49,886 nucleotides of DNA from an uncultured Eubacteriales bacterium (lineage in GTDB: Bacteria; Bacillota; Clostridia; Lachnospirales; Lachnospiraceae), in NCBI GenBank assembly GCA_900545175.1, contig UQYF01000019.1:1-49886 (forward strand), written 5' to 3'. The position numbers and the translations under genes were made by a program. Position 1 is the first letter of the stretch. Each line of letters starts with the position of its first letter. Below the pieces are notes generated by a model. The model saw only the letters and a list, made by a program, of their open reading frames with translations. It was not told the DNA's origin and searched no databases. This document shows, one piece after another, positions 26,451 through 34,078 of this stretch.

Positions 26451-26468
26451 TACCTGTTGGAGATATAC

Positions 26469-27131
26469 ATGAAAAAAATCAATATAACCGGGGAATATTA
26501 TGAAGTAATAAAGAAATTACAGTTGTTTTGTGAGCTGACTGACGATGAGTGCAGAACAATTCTTGAAAAATGCGGCGGAAGCGGGCAGAAGGTTAAATCA
26601 GGGGAAAATATTATAAGCATAGGCGGGAAAGTCAAGGCTATAGGCGTTCTGCTTGAAGGAAATGCTAAGGTTGTGAAGGATGATTTCTGGGGAAATTCAA
26701 CAATTCTTGCTCATCTTGGAATAGGAGATATATTCGGCGAGGCATTTGCATGTTCGGGCTGTGCAGCCACAGTCGACGTGTATGCCGATGGGGATGCGAC
26801 AGTGCTGTGGCTTTCATATGATAAGCTTATGCAGGCGGATGACAGCGGTGTGATAAGCAGGAGCCTTATCGGCATGTTTGCCAAGAAAAATGTATTTCTG
26901 ACGGATAGGATTGAGCATCTATCGCAGCGCTCACTCAGGGAAAAAGTTCTCTCATACCTTAAGGAGCAGGCAGTGAAAGCAGGAGATAACAGCTTTACGA
27001 TAAGCCTTGACAGGGCGGGAATGGCAGATTATCTTGCGGCTGACAGAAGTGCGCTTTCGGCTATGCTTGGCAGACTGAAAAGGGAAGGAATTATAGAGTA
27101 TCATAAGAATCATTTTACTTTGTTAGAATAA
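26469..27131 (+). CDS. Crp/Fnr-family transcriptional regulator
   Basis: The 220-residue protein has an N-terminal cyclic-nucleotide-type sensor beta-roll (about 20-130, with GDIFGEAFACSG) and a C-terminal winged helix (about 150-215) whose recognition region reads ISLDRAGMADYLAADRSALSAMLGRL. GCAA-type cysteines (CSGCAA) sit in the sensor domain, but an FNR-type four-Cys iron-sulfur cluster is not evident. The ATG at 26469 follows GGAGA at 26459-26463. It is divergent from the ferredoxin-domain gene across the structured region and may control it. The ligand is unknown. Confidence 0.88.
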   Translation: MKKINITGEYYEVIKKLQLFCELTDDECRTILEKCGGSGQKVKSGENIISIGGKVKAIGVLLEGNAKVVKDDFWGNSTILAHLGIGDIFGEAFACSGCAATVDVYADGDATVLWLSYDKLMQADDSGVISRSLIGMFAKKNVFLTDRIEHLSQRSLREKVLSYLKEQAVKAGDNSFTISLDRAGMADYLAADRSALSAMLGRLKREGIIEYHKNHFTLLE

Positions 27132-27179
27132 GTTTACTGTTGAATTTGCTGTTTGAATATAAGACCGGAGGTAATGCAC

Positions 27180-28298
27180 ATGATGACAGGAAATATTATG
27201 GACTATCTTGATTGGTATGGCGATTTTGATTTTTCTGTTTTGCCATTTAATGATGTGGACAACCTTATATTGGCGGAGTTAAGCTATGCAAGTCTTGATG
27301 GAATAGTTAAAGAGCCTCAGCTTGGGCGCAAGCTCAGAACAATATCAGTCAAAGATGCCGCCGATGAACTAAGCAAGAGCGGCAGAATGGAGAAAAGCTG
27401 TAAGCTTGAGCAAAATGCGGGACAGCTTTTGTTAGAAATGGCGAAGGGGAAGAGATTTTCGGATGCCCTGCTTGCAGGTTATGTTGATAAGCACGATTTT
27501 AAGAATCAGGAACAGTTCTCTGCACTGCATATCTATTTGCCGGATGGTACACTTTTTGTCTCGTATTCCGGTACTGATGATACGATATTAGGCTGGAAGG
27601 AGGATCTGAATATGGCATACCAGATGCCTGTCCCATCGCAGGAGGAGGCAGTGGAGTATTTGGAAAAGACTGTGCCGCATGATGGCAGAATGATAAGAAT
27701 AGGTGGTCACTCTAAGGGCGGTAATCTTGCAATCTATGCGGCAGTTATGTGTTACGACAGGCTTAAGCGGAGAATTATAGGAATATATAATAACGATGGT
27801 CCCGGATTTCTTGAATCGATGCTTGAGAGAAAATCATATCTTGAAGTCAAGGACAGGATAAAGACTATTGTGCCGGAGACCTCTATTGTAGGCATGCTGT
27901 TAGAACATGGGGACAGCTACGAGATAGTAAAAAGTACAGGAAAAGGAATAATGCAGCATGATGGATTAAGCTGGCAGGTATATAAAAACGGCTTTGTCAA
28001 GCTTGATGAGCGTTCTAAGGAGAGCCTTGTCATTGATAAGACCATAAGCACATGGGTTATGGGGCTTAGCGATAATGAAAGAGTTGCTTTTGTTGATGCT
28101 GTATATGATATGCTTACAGGAGCCGGGATAAATTATCTGTCCGAGCTTGAACAGTACAAGCCGGCGACGTTAAACAGCATGGTTAAGGAAATGTCTTCAA
28201 TGGAGCCTGAAAAAGCCAAGATGGTAAGGCGGATAATCAGAGCGCTCATAAGCGAATATGGGAAGAATGTGGTAAGCGGAATAAGAGGAGTCAGGTAA
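27180..28298 (+). CDS. DUF2974-type alpha/beta-hydrolase-like protein
   Basis: The 372-residue protein matches the pattern of the DUF2974 (Mbeg1-like) group: an N-terminal NIMDYLDWYGDF, then FSALHIYLPDGTLFVSYSGTDDTILGWKEDLNM, and the nucleophile elbow GGHSKGGNLAIYAA (Ser in G-H-S-K-G), which is lipase-like. The substrate is unknown, and there is no signal peptide or membrane segment. GGAGG at 27167-27171 is 8 nt from the ATG at 27180, a better spacing than the ATG at 27174. It lies 48 bp after the Crp-family gene and may share its transcript. Confidence 0.82.
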   Translation: MMTGNIMDYLDWYGDFDFSVLPFNDVDNLILAELSYASLDGIVKEPQLGRKLRTISVKDAADELSKSGRMEKSCKLEQNAGQLLLEMAKGKRFSDALLAGYVDKHDFKNQEQFSALHIYLPDGTLFVSYSGTDDTILGWKEDLNMAYQMPVPSQEEAVEYLEKTVPHDGRMIRIGGHSKGGNLAIYAAVMCYDRLKRRIIGIYNNDGPGFLESMLERKSYLEVKDRIKTIVPETSIVGMLLEHGDSYEIVKSTGKGIMQHDGLSWQVYKNGFVKLDERSKESLVIDKTISTWVMGLSDNERVAFVDAVYDMLTGAGINYLSELEQYKPATLNSMVKEMSSMEPEKAKMVRRIIRALISEYGKNVVSGIRGVR

Positions 28299-28353
28299 TG
28301 AGTAGAGAAAGGTTGTTATTCTTTGGCATAATAGTCAAAAAGTGAGATGTAAG

Positions 28354-28382
28354 TTGAAGGTTCAAAAAAGGCGTTATATCAA
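28354..28382 (+). promoter_or_regulatory. Candidate promoter for the GH51 gene
   Basis: TTGAAG (28354-28359), a 17-bp spacer and TATCAA (28377-28382) lie 53 bp before the GTG start. Four of six bases match at each element, so this is a moderate call. Confidence 0.4.
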
Positions 28383-28435
28383 TATGTGGAATTTTGCGAT
28401 TGCCTGATATATAAGCAAAACGGAGGTATTCAAAG

Positions 28436-30793
28436 GTGAAAAAAATAACTGTATATGAGGATGAGGTTACAAAGGAACTAAAGGATTTGTTCGGAATATT
28501 TTTTGAGGACATCAATCATGCGGCTGATGGAGGTCTGTACGCTGAGCTTGTGCAGAACCGCTCTTTCGAGTTTGCACCGATTGACAACAAAGAATACAAC
28601 AGCCTGACGGCATGGGAAAAATCCGATAATGCAAAGTGGAGTGTTGAGTGTGAAAGTCCGCTGAATGAGGAGAACACGCATTACCTCTGCGCCGGAGGTG
28701 GTGCGGACGACTATATAAGAAATCTTGGATTTAATACAGGTATATATATTGAAAAAGGTAAGCAGTACAATTTTTCAGTGTATGCGGCACTTGCAGCAGA
28801 CAATGCAGAGGCTTGTGCAGATGATACAGATAAGAAAGGAATTCCTGATGCAGAAAAAGCCAAGCTTATTATAGCAGTGAAGGATGACGAAGGGAATGTA
28901 TTCGCTAAGAGCGAAGTCGTTGTCGATTCATGCGATTGGAAAAAGTATGATGCTGTGCTGACGGCATGTGAGAGCACACAAAAAGGCAGACTGTATATAA
29001 TTTTTACCGGGAATGCCTATGTTAAGCTTGATATGATTTCACTTTTTCCTAAAGATACATTTAAGAACAGAAAAAACGGTCTGAGGCGTGATATTGCTGA
29101 GGCACTGGCAGACATGAAGCCTCGTTTTATGCGTTTTCCGGGCGGGTGTCTTACACATGATGGAAGTCTCGATGACCATGCACGCAATTCTATGTACAGA
29201 TGGAAGAGAACTATCGGCGATGTGGAGAAGAGACCGACATGGAGAAATAACTGGGGCTATAACCAGACCTTGGGGCTTGGATATTATGAGTATTTCTGCT
29301 TCTGCGAGGATATAGGCGCAAAGCCTCTGCCTGTTCTGCCGGGAGGCTTCAACCCTCATAAGGGAGAGGGAGTTCCTATTGAAGAGATAGGAGCATGGGT
29401 TGATGATGCACTCGATCTGATAGAGTTTGCAAATGGAGATGCTTCTACTAAATGGGGAAGCATAAGAGCAGGACTCGGACATGAAAAGCCTTTTGGGCTT
29501 GAGTATATAGGAATAGGCAACGAGGAGATAGGTGAAGGCTTTTTTGAGAGATATCCGTATTTTCATGAAGCAATCCGAAAAAAGTATCCTTCAATCAGGA
29601 TTATAAATACAGCGGGTCCTTTTGCAGTGGGTGAAGGATATGATGCAGGGTGGACAAGCGCTAAGAAGTACGGCTCAGACTTCATAGATGAGCATTACTA
29701 CAGTTCGCCTGAATGGTTCATGGCGAATATGCATCACTATGATGATTATGATGCGTCAGGAACCAAGGTATTTTTGGGCGAGTATGCGACATGGGGAAAT
29801 ACATATTACAATGCACTTGTGGAAGCAGCATATATGACACATTTAGAGAAAGCGCCTGTCGTTGGGCTTGCCTGCTATGCGCCTATGCTTGCCAACAAGG
29901 ACTATGTGAACTGGCGTCCGGACATGCTCTTTTTTGACAATCATCAGGTAGTGAAGACAGCCAACTATCATGTACAGAAGCTTTTTATGAAAAATCAGGG
30001 AGATTATGAGTTAAAGACCAAGCTTGAAGGCTTTGATGAGATTATCCCTCTTATGGATGAAAGGAATATAGCCGGAAGTATTACACTTGTCGGAAATGAT
30101 ATTGTCGGTAAAGTGTGGGACGTAAAGCTGACAGATAAGGAAACAAATGCTTGCACTTTGATAGAGCCATTTGACATAACCAAGGAGAGCAAGGATAATA
30201 TCATTAAAGATATCGACAGCACACATTATGAGCTTGAATTCAAATTCAGGCGTTCAGAGGGCAGAAAGGGCTTTAAGCTTCTCTTCGGAAAGCGTGATGA
30301 AAAGAATTATATTATGTGGGAATTTGGAGGATGGGATAACTGGGACTGCAACATTTCAAGCTTTAAGAATGGAAGGGCATCCACAATTTCACACAGAATT
30401 TTCCATGTTACAGATGAAGAATATACTCTCAGGCTTGAGATAGAAGGAAGAAGAATAAGGACTTATGTAGATGGCATTCTGTATAATGATACGGTTGACA
30501 GGCTTCCCCAGCTTGAAGAAATCTATGTCTGTGCATCAAAGGATATGAATGGAAGAACGATTGTGAAGGCTGTAAATCTCACCGGAGAAGAAAAAAATAC
30601 CGTCATAAGCATAGCCGGAGCATATAAGAGCCTCCTTACTGTGTATCAGCTTTCTGACTGTGCGCTTACACAAGAGAATACATTTGAGCAGCCGGATACG
30701 ATTGAGCCAAAAAAGTCAGTATATCAGGTTGAAAATAATGAATATCAATATATTGTAAAGCCACATTCAGTGAATATACTTGTGTTCGAGTAA
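28436..30793 (+). CDS. Alpha-L-arabinofuranosidase, GH51, with C-terminal LamG/DUF1080-like domain
   Basis: This enzyme removes terminal arabinofuranose from plant arabinan or arabinoxylan fragments. The 785-residue protein has the N-terminal GIFFEDINHAADGGLYAELVQNRSFE motif, the acid/base Glu in GIGNEEIGEG (Glu363) and the nucleophile Glu in FLGEYATWGNT (Glu449). Residues about 590-720 look like a concanavalin/LamG-type beta-sandwich, possibly sugar-binding. There is no signal peptide, so it probably acts in the cytoplasm on imported oligosaccharides, which fits the shared MsmK ATPase elsewhere in the window. The start is GTG with CGGAGG upstream, and no dedicated transporter is adjacent. 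Confidence 0.93.
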   Translation: MKKITVYEDEVTKELKDLFGIFFEDINHAADGGLYAELVQNRSFEFAPIDNKEYNSLTAWEKSDNAKWSVECESPLNEENTHYLCAGGGADDYIRNLGFNTGIYIEKGKQYNFSVYAALAADNAEACADDTDKKGIPDAEKAKLIIAVKDDEGNVFAKSEVVVDSCDWKKYDAVLTACESTQKGRLYIIFTGNAYVKLDMISLFPKDTFKNRKNGLRRDIAEALADMKPRFMRFPGGCLTHDGSLDDHARNSMYRWKRTIGDVEKRPTWRNNWGYNQTLGLGYYEYFCFCEDIGAKPLPVLPGGFNPHKGEGVPIEEIGAWVDDALDLIEFANGDASTKWGSIRAGLGHEKPFGLEYIGIGNEEIGEGFFERYPYFHEAIRKKYPSIRIINTAGPFAVGEGYDAGWTSAKKYGSDFIDEHYYSSPEWFMANMHHYDDYDASGTKVFLGEYATWGNTYYNALVEAAYMTHLEKAPVVGLACYAPMLANKDYVNWRPDMLFFDNHQVVKTANYHVQKLFMKNQGDYELKTKLEGFDEIIPLMDERNIAGSITLVGNDIVGKVWDVKLTDKETNACTLIEPFDITKESKDNIIKDIDSTHYELEFKFRRSEGRKGFKLLFGKRDEKNYIMWEFGGWDNWDCNISSFKNGRASTISHRIFHVTDEEYTLRLEIEGRRIRTYVDGILYNDTVDRLPQLEEIYVCASKDMNGRTIVKAVNLTGEEKNTVISIAGAYKSLLTVYQLSDCALTQENTFEQPDTIEPKKSVYQVENNEYQYIVKPHSVNILVFE

Positions 30794-30799
30794 AGATAT

Positions 30800-30856
30800 A
30801 TGCCGCCATGACTGCCACACTGCCGTAGCATCGGTGTCAGTCATGGCGGCATTTTT
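30800..30856. terminator. Long terminator hairpin between the convergent GH51 and SDR genes
   Basis: 15-bp arms ATGCCGCCATGACTG and CAGTCATGGCGGCAT enclose a further inner stem (CAC/GTG, TGC/GCA). TTTTT follows on the plus strand. The hairpin ends at the stop codon of the minus-strand gene. Confidence 0.88.
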
Positions 30857-31580
30857 AGATATATCCCCCATCAAGTACTATAATCTGACCGGTGAGATAA
30901 TTGCTGCCTTCACTTATGGAGAGCGCAAGAGAGGCGACCTCATCAGGACTTCCCATCCTTCCGGCGGGGATTTCTTCTATTATGTTCTGTCTTTCCTCAT
31001 CGCTAAAGCAGCGGTTCATGTCCGTATCTATGACACCGCAGGCGATGGCGTTTACATTTATGCCGGAGGGTGCGAGTTCTTTTGCGAGAGCCTTTGTGAA
31101 AGCATTTATTCCTCCCTTTGTGGCTGAGTATGCCACTTCGCATGAGGCACCGCACACACCCCAGACGGAGCTGATGTTTATTATTGAGCCGCTGTGGTTT
31201 CTTATCATGTCAGGGATGGCAAGCCTGCATGTTGAAAATACGGATGAGAGGTTAGTGTTTACGATATTGTTCCAATCATCTATGCTCATATCCTGCAAAA
31301 GCCCGATGCGCGAGATTCCTGCATTGTTTATGAGCACATCGATGTTACCGAAGCGCTCGGATATCCTGTCAAACAGTGCTTTTACTTCCTCATATTTTCC
31401 GACATCGCATGTAACTGCAAGACAGTCGGCGCCGAGCAGGCGGATTTCATCTGCCGTATTCTCTAAGGTCCGGGAATTTCTCCCACATATTACAAGGTTA
31501 TATTGTTTTTCCGCATATGCCAGTGCGAGTGCATGACCGATTCCTCTTGAAGCACCCGTGATTAAAATGGTTTTATTCAT
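30855..31580 (-). CDS. Short-chain dehydrogenase/reductase (FabG-like; possibly EF-P 5-aminopentanone reductase)
   Basis: The 241-residue SDR has the NADP-binding GASRGIGHALA near residue 9, the NNAG motif, Ser of INISSVWG, and the catalytic YSATK. It ends VLDGGYI. It resembles FabG, but the sequence WGVCGASCEVAYSATKGGINAFTKALAKE and the ACGVIDTDMN stretch remind me of the YmfI/EF-P 5-aminopentanone reductase family that reduces the modification on elongation factor P in Firmicutes. No fatty acid genes are nearby, which fits that better than a fab operon. The exact substrate is uncertain. It is transcribed alone, convergent with the GH51 gene. Confidence 0.85.
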   Translation of the reverse strand: MNKTILITGASRGIGHALALAYAEKQYNLVICGRNSRTLENTADEIRLLGADCLAVTCDVGKYEEVKALFDRISERFGNIDVLINNAGISRIGLLQDMSIDDWNNIVNTNLSSVFSTCRLAIPDMIRNHSGSIINISSVWGVCGASCEVAYSATKGGINAFTKALAKELAPSGINVNAIACGVIDTDMNRCFSDEERQNIIEEIPAGRMGSPDEVASLALSISEGSNYLTGQIIVLDGGYI

Positions 31581-31935
31581 ATTGCTGTCTCCGTTTCGTG
31601 AGATTTGATTTTATTAACAGATTCCGGTGTCAAAACATGCTCTGTGGATTTAATTGTGTATAGCATGTTATACATTCTTAACGTAAATCGGCATATTTTG
31701 ACACACGAATTGTTTACAAAATATAATACCATATTATTGTAATGGCAAATGGAAAAAATACAATTATTTTGTGTCGGAATGTTTTTGGCTGGATAAATCA
31801 AGTCTTTTTTGATACAATAATTTTCGGATGTTCATGTTGTAAGCGGTACAGGTCTACACATTACAATATGCAGGCATCGAATGATAAATTGTAACTGACA
31901 GTTGCGATAAATTTATAAAACAGGGAGATATGGAT
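31581..31935. other. Intergenic region between the divergent SDR and trxB genes
   Basis: No gene is supported. It holds a perfect 6-bp-arm palindrome TGTATA-GCATGT-TATACA (31657-31674), which looks like an operator near the SDR start. A strong plus-strand promoter (31698-31727) lies next. Several small hairpins follow, such as ATTGTA/TACAAT near 31737-31765, and the rest is AT-rich leader for trxB. Confidence 0.5.
31698..31727 (+). promoter_or_regulatory. trxB: Strong SigA promoter upstream of trxB
   Basis: Perfect TTGACA (31698-31703) and perfect TATAAT (31722-31727) are separated by 18 bp. The trxB start is about 210 bp downstream, so the transcript has a long leader, or a small RNA is made first. 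Confidence 0.75.
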
Positions 31936-32841
31936 ATGTATGATTTAATTATAATCGGTGCTGGTCCAGCCGGAATGTCAGCTGCTGTATATGCAGCTCG
32001 CGCGGAGCTTAATTTTATAGTTATAGAAGGCAGTATGATGCAGGGAGGACAAGTTCTAACAACATATGATGTGGACAATTATCTTGGACTTCCGGGTATC
32101 GGCGGATTTGAGATGGGAATGAAGTTTGCGGAGCATGCCAATAAGCTTGGTGTGAATTTTGTGACGGAAAATGTTGTTTCAATGGATGTGTCAGGTGACG
32201 TGAAGAAGGTAGTGACGGACAAAAACACTTATGAGACCAGAACAATAATAATTGCTACCGGAGCAGTACACAGGAAGGCAGGAATACCGGGCGAAGCTGA
32301 ATTTACCGGGAAGGGCGTGTCCTACTGTGCAACCTGTGACGGGGCTTTCTTTAAGAATAAGGTGGCTGCCGTAGTAGGAGGCGGTGATGTTGCTGTTGAA
32401 GATGCGATATATCTTGCCAGAATGTGCAGCAAGGTCTACTTGATTCACCGCCGTGATGAATTTCGTGCGGCAAAAAGCATTGTAAATAAAGCAAGAAATA
32501 CGGAAAATATCGAATTTATTCTGGACAGCACAGTTGAGAAGATAGAAGGCGGAGCAAAAGTATCATCAATACAGATTAAAAATAAAAAGACAGGCGAAGT
32601 TATTGAGAAGCCGGTTGACGGAGTGTTTTTTGCCGTTGGCATGCAGCCGGTGACAGCCTTTGTCGATGACAGTATAAAGATGGATGAAGCAGGATATATT
32701 GTTGCCGGTGAGGACTGCCGTACCAATATTGACGGAGTGTATGCTGCGGGCGATATCAGAACCAAAAATTTAAGGCAGATTATAACTGCTGCTGCGGACG
32801 GAGCGAATGCAGTTACATCTGTGGAAAGATATATAGGATAG
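31936..32841 (+). CDS. trxB: Thioredoxin reductase
   Basis: TrxB uses NADPH and FAD to keep thioredoxin reduced. The 301-residue protein has FAD-binding GAGPAGMSAA at the N terminus, the redox-active CATC (131-134), the NADPH motif GGGDVAVED and the C-terminal AAGDIRTKNLRQIITAAADG. All are intact and the length is typical. GGGAG at 31923-31927 is 8 nt from the ATG at 31936, so that start is preferred over the ATG at 31930. The gene is alone, upstream of the DnaA-box region. Confidence 0.95.
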   Translation: MYDLIIIGAGPAGMSAAVYAARAELNFIVIEGSMMQGGQVLTTYDVDNYLGLPGIGGFEMGMKFAEHANKLGVNFVTENVVSMDVSGDVKKVVTDKNTYETRTIIIATGAVHRKAGIPGEAEFTGKGVSYCATCDGAFFKNKVAAVVGGGDVAVEDAIYLARMCSKVYLIHRRDEFRAAKSIVNKARNTENIEFILDSTVEKIEGGAKVSSIQIKNKKTGEVIEKPVDGVFFAVGMQPVTAFVDDSIKMDEAGYIVAGEDCRTNIDGVYAAGDIRTKNLRQIITAAADGANAVTSVERYIG

Positions 32842-32952
32842 ATTTTTTTGGTAGTGATTAACATAAGATACATTGATAGGGTTGATGCAGATATATGTAA
32901 TTTGTATAAAGTGCACAAAAGCTGTGAAAGAGCCATGAAAGCGCAAAAACAG

Positions 32953-33075
32953 TTATCCACAAAAAAATGAGTTATCCACTATTTTATCCACAATGCGTTT
33001 TCTATGATTTTAGGACATTTTTGACTTATACACCAAGTTATCCACATTATCCACATTGAATTGTGCGGTGGATAA
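32953..33075. other. DnaA-box cluster: candidate replication origin or DnaA titration site
   Basis: Four perfect TTATCCACA boxes occur on the plus strand at 32953-32961, 32984-32992, 33038-33046 and 33047-33055, the last two abutting. TTATCCACT (32972-32980) and TTATACACC (33026-33034) differ at one position from TTATNCACA, and GGTGGATAA (33067-33075) is a near-match on the minus strand. A very AT-rich stretch follows to about 33260. The flanking intergenic DNA (32842-33365) has no gene. No dnaA, dnaN or rpmH is nearby, so a canonical oriC is not proven. Confidence 0.75.
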
Positions 33076-33229
33076 ACACAATTTCATAGATGATACCACG
33101 AAAAAATGTTTTGTGAAGTTCTAATAAATCGCAAATTTTGACAAAAAAACAGCAAAAAATACTTGACAAATAAATAATTATTGTTTATCAAAAGTTCACA
33201 CAAAGTTAATAGAATAATAGATATTTCTC

Positions 33230-33257
33230 TTGAAAATTTACAGATATATGATATAAT
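33230..33257 (+). promoter_or_regulatory. hpf: Extended -10 promoter for hpf
   Basis: TTGAAA (33230-33235), a 16-bp spacer and TATAAT (33252-33257) with TGA immediately upstream (TGnTATAAT) are present. The predicted transcript has a leader of about 100 nt before hpf. An additional TTGACA lies at 33163-33168. Confidence 0.75.
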
Positions 33258-33365
33258 ATTTACATATTAGATAGTAAATATTCGCACAATTAATGAGCGA
33301 TTTGTTAATTAGGCGTGATAACACAGATTCTATCTGATAGATTAAAGGGTAAAGGAGTTGGTAGT

Positions 33366-33899
33366 ATGCGTTTTACAATTACCGGTAGAAATATCGAAGT
33401 CACAGAGGGGTTAAGAAGTGCAGTTGAGAATAAGCTTGGAAAGCTTGAGAAGTATTTTGATAAGGATGTAGATATTAACGTAACACTCAGTGTTGATAAG
33501 GACAGACAGAAGATTGAAGTTACAATTCCTGTTAAGGGCAATATCATTCGGTCGGAGCAGACAAGCTCAGACATGTATGTATCAATCGACCTTGTAGAAG
33601 AGGTTATAGAGCGTCAGCTTAAGAAGTATAAGAGTAAGATTATACAGTCTAAGCAGTCAGCCGGAACAGTTTTCACTCAGGATTATATCGATAATGATTA
33701 TGATGAGGAGGCAGAAGTTAAGATTGTTCGTTCCAAGAGATTCGGAATTAAGCCTATGGATCCTGAAGAGGCTTGTATCCAGATGGAGCTTCTCGGACAT
33801 AATTTCTTCGTATTCTCCAATGCTGAGACAGGCGAAGTTAATGTAGTATATAAGAGAAAAGGCAACACATATGGTCTTATCGAGCCGGAGCTTGATTAA
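33366..33899 (+). CDS. hpf: Ribosome hibernation-promoting factor, long form
   Basis: The 177-residue protein has an N-terminal RaiA/YfiA domain (about 1-100, MRFTITGRNIEVTEGLR) that binds the 30S decoding centre, and a C-terminal dimerisation domain (about 120-177, VRSKRFGIKPMDPEEACIQMELLGHNFFVF), i.e. the long HPF that makes 100S dimers in Firmicutes. The ATG at 33366 follows AAAGGAG; upstream in-frame codons lack a site. It has its own promoter and terminator, so it can be induced independently at entry to stationary phase. Confidence 0.95.
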   Translation: MRFTITGRNIEVTEGLRSAVENKLGKLEKYFDKDVDINVTLSVDKDRQKIEVTIPVKGNIIRSEQTSSDMYVSIDLVEEVIERQLKKYKSKIIQSKQSAGTVFTQDYIDNDYDEEAEVKIVRSKRFGIKPMDPEEACIQMELLGHNFFVFSNAETGEVNVVYKRKGNTYGLIEPELD

Positions 33900-33929
33900 T
33901 ACTTAATATATAAGTTCGGAGTATAGAAG

Positions 33930-33971
33930 AAGACAGCTTTCACGAAAACGTGAAGGCTGTTTTCTTTTTTA
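33930..33971 (+). terminator. Terminator after hpf
   Basis: 12-nt arms ACAGCTTTCACG/CGTGAAGGCTGT (33933-33944, 33949-33960) with loop AAAA pair with one G:T. TTTCTTTTTT follows. Confidence 0.88.
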
Positions 33972-34006
33972 AATCCATTCTTTGCCAAAAGCAGACGAAA
34001 ACTTCC

Positions 34007-34036
34007 TTTACAAACAGTATGCATAAGTGTTAGAAT
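34007..34036 (+). promoter_or_regulatory. secA: Promoter for secA
   Basis: TTTACA (34007-34012), an 18-bp spacer and TAGAAT (34031-34036) with TGT in front, giving an extended -10. The start codon is 43 bp downstream. Confidence 0.6.
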
Positions 34037-34078
34037 ACTGATAATTGGGACATTTTTATATTTTAGGAGATAATATCA

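Noticed and set aside
30901..31536. Plus-strand frame of 211 codons opposite the SDR gene
   Set aside because: The minus-strand SDR has full motifs; this is its complement.
33258..33365. raiA-motif RNA upstream of hpf
   Set aside because: The leader is only about 100 nt and no matching multi-stem fold was recognised.
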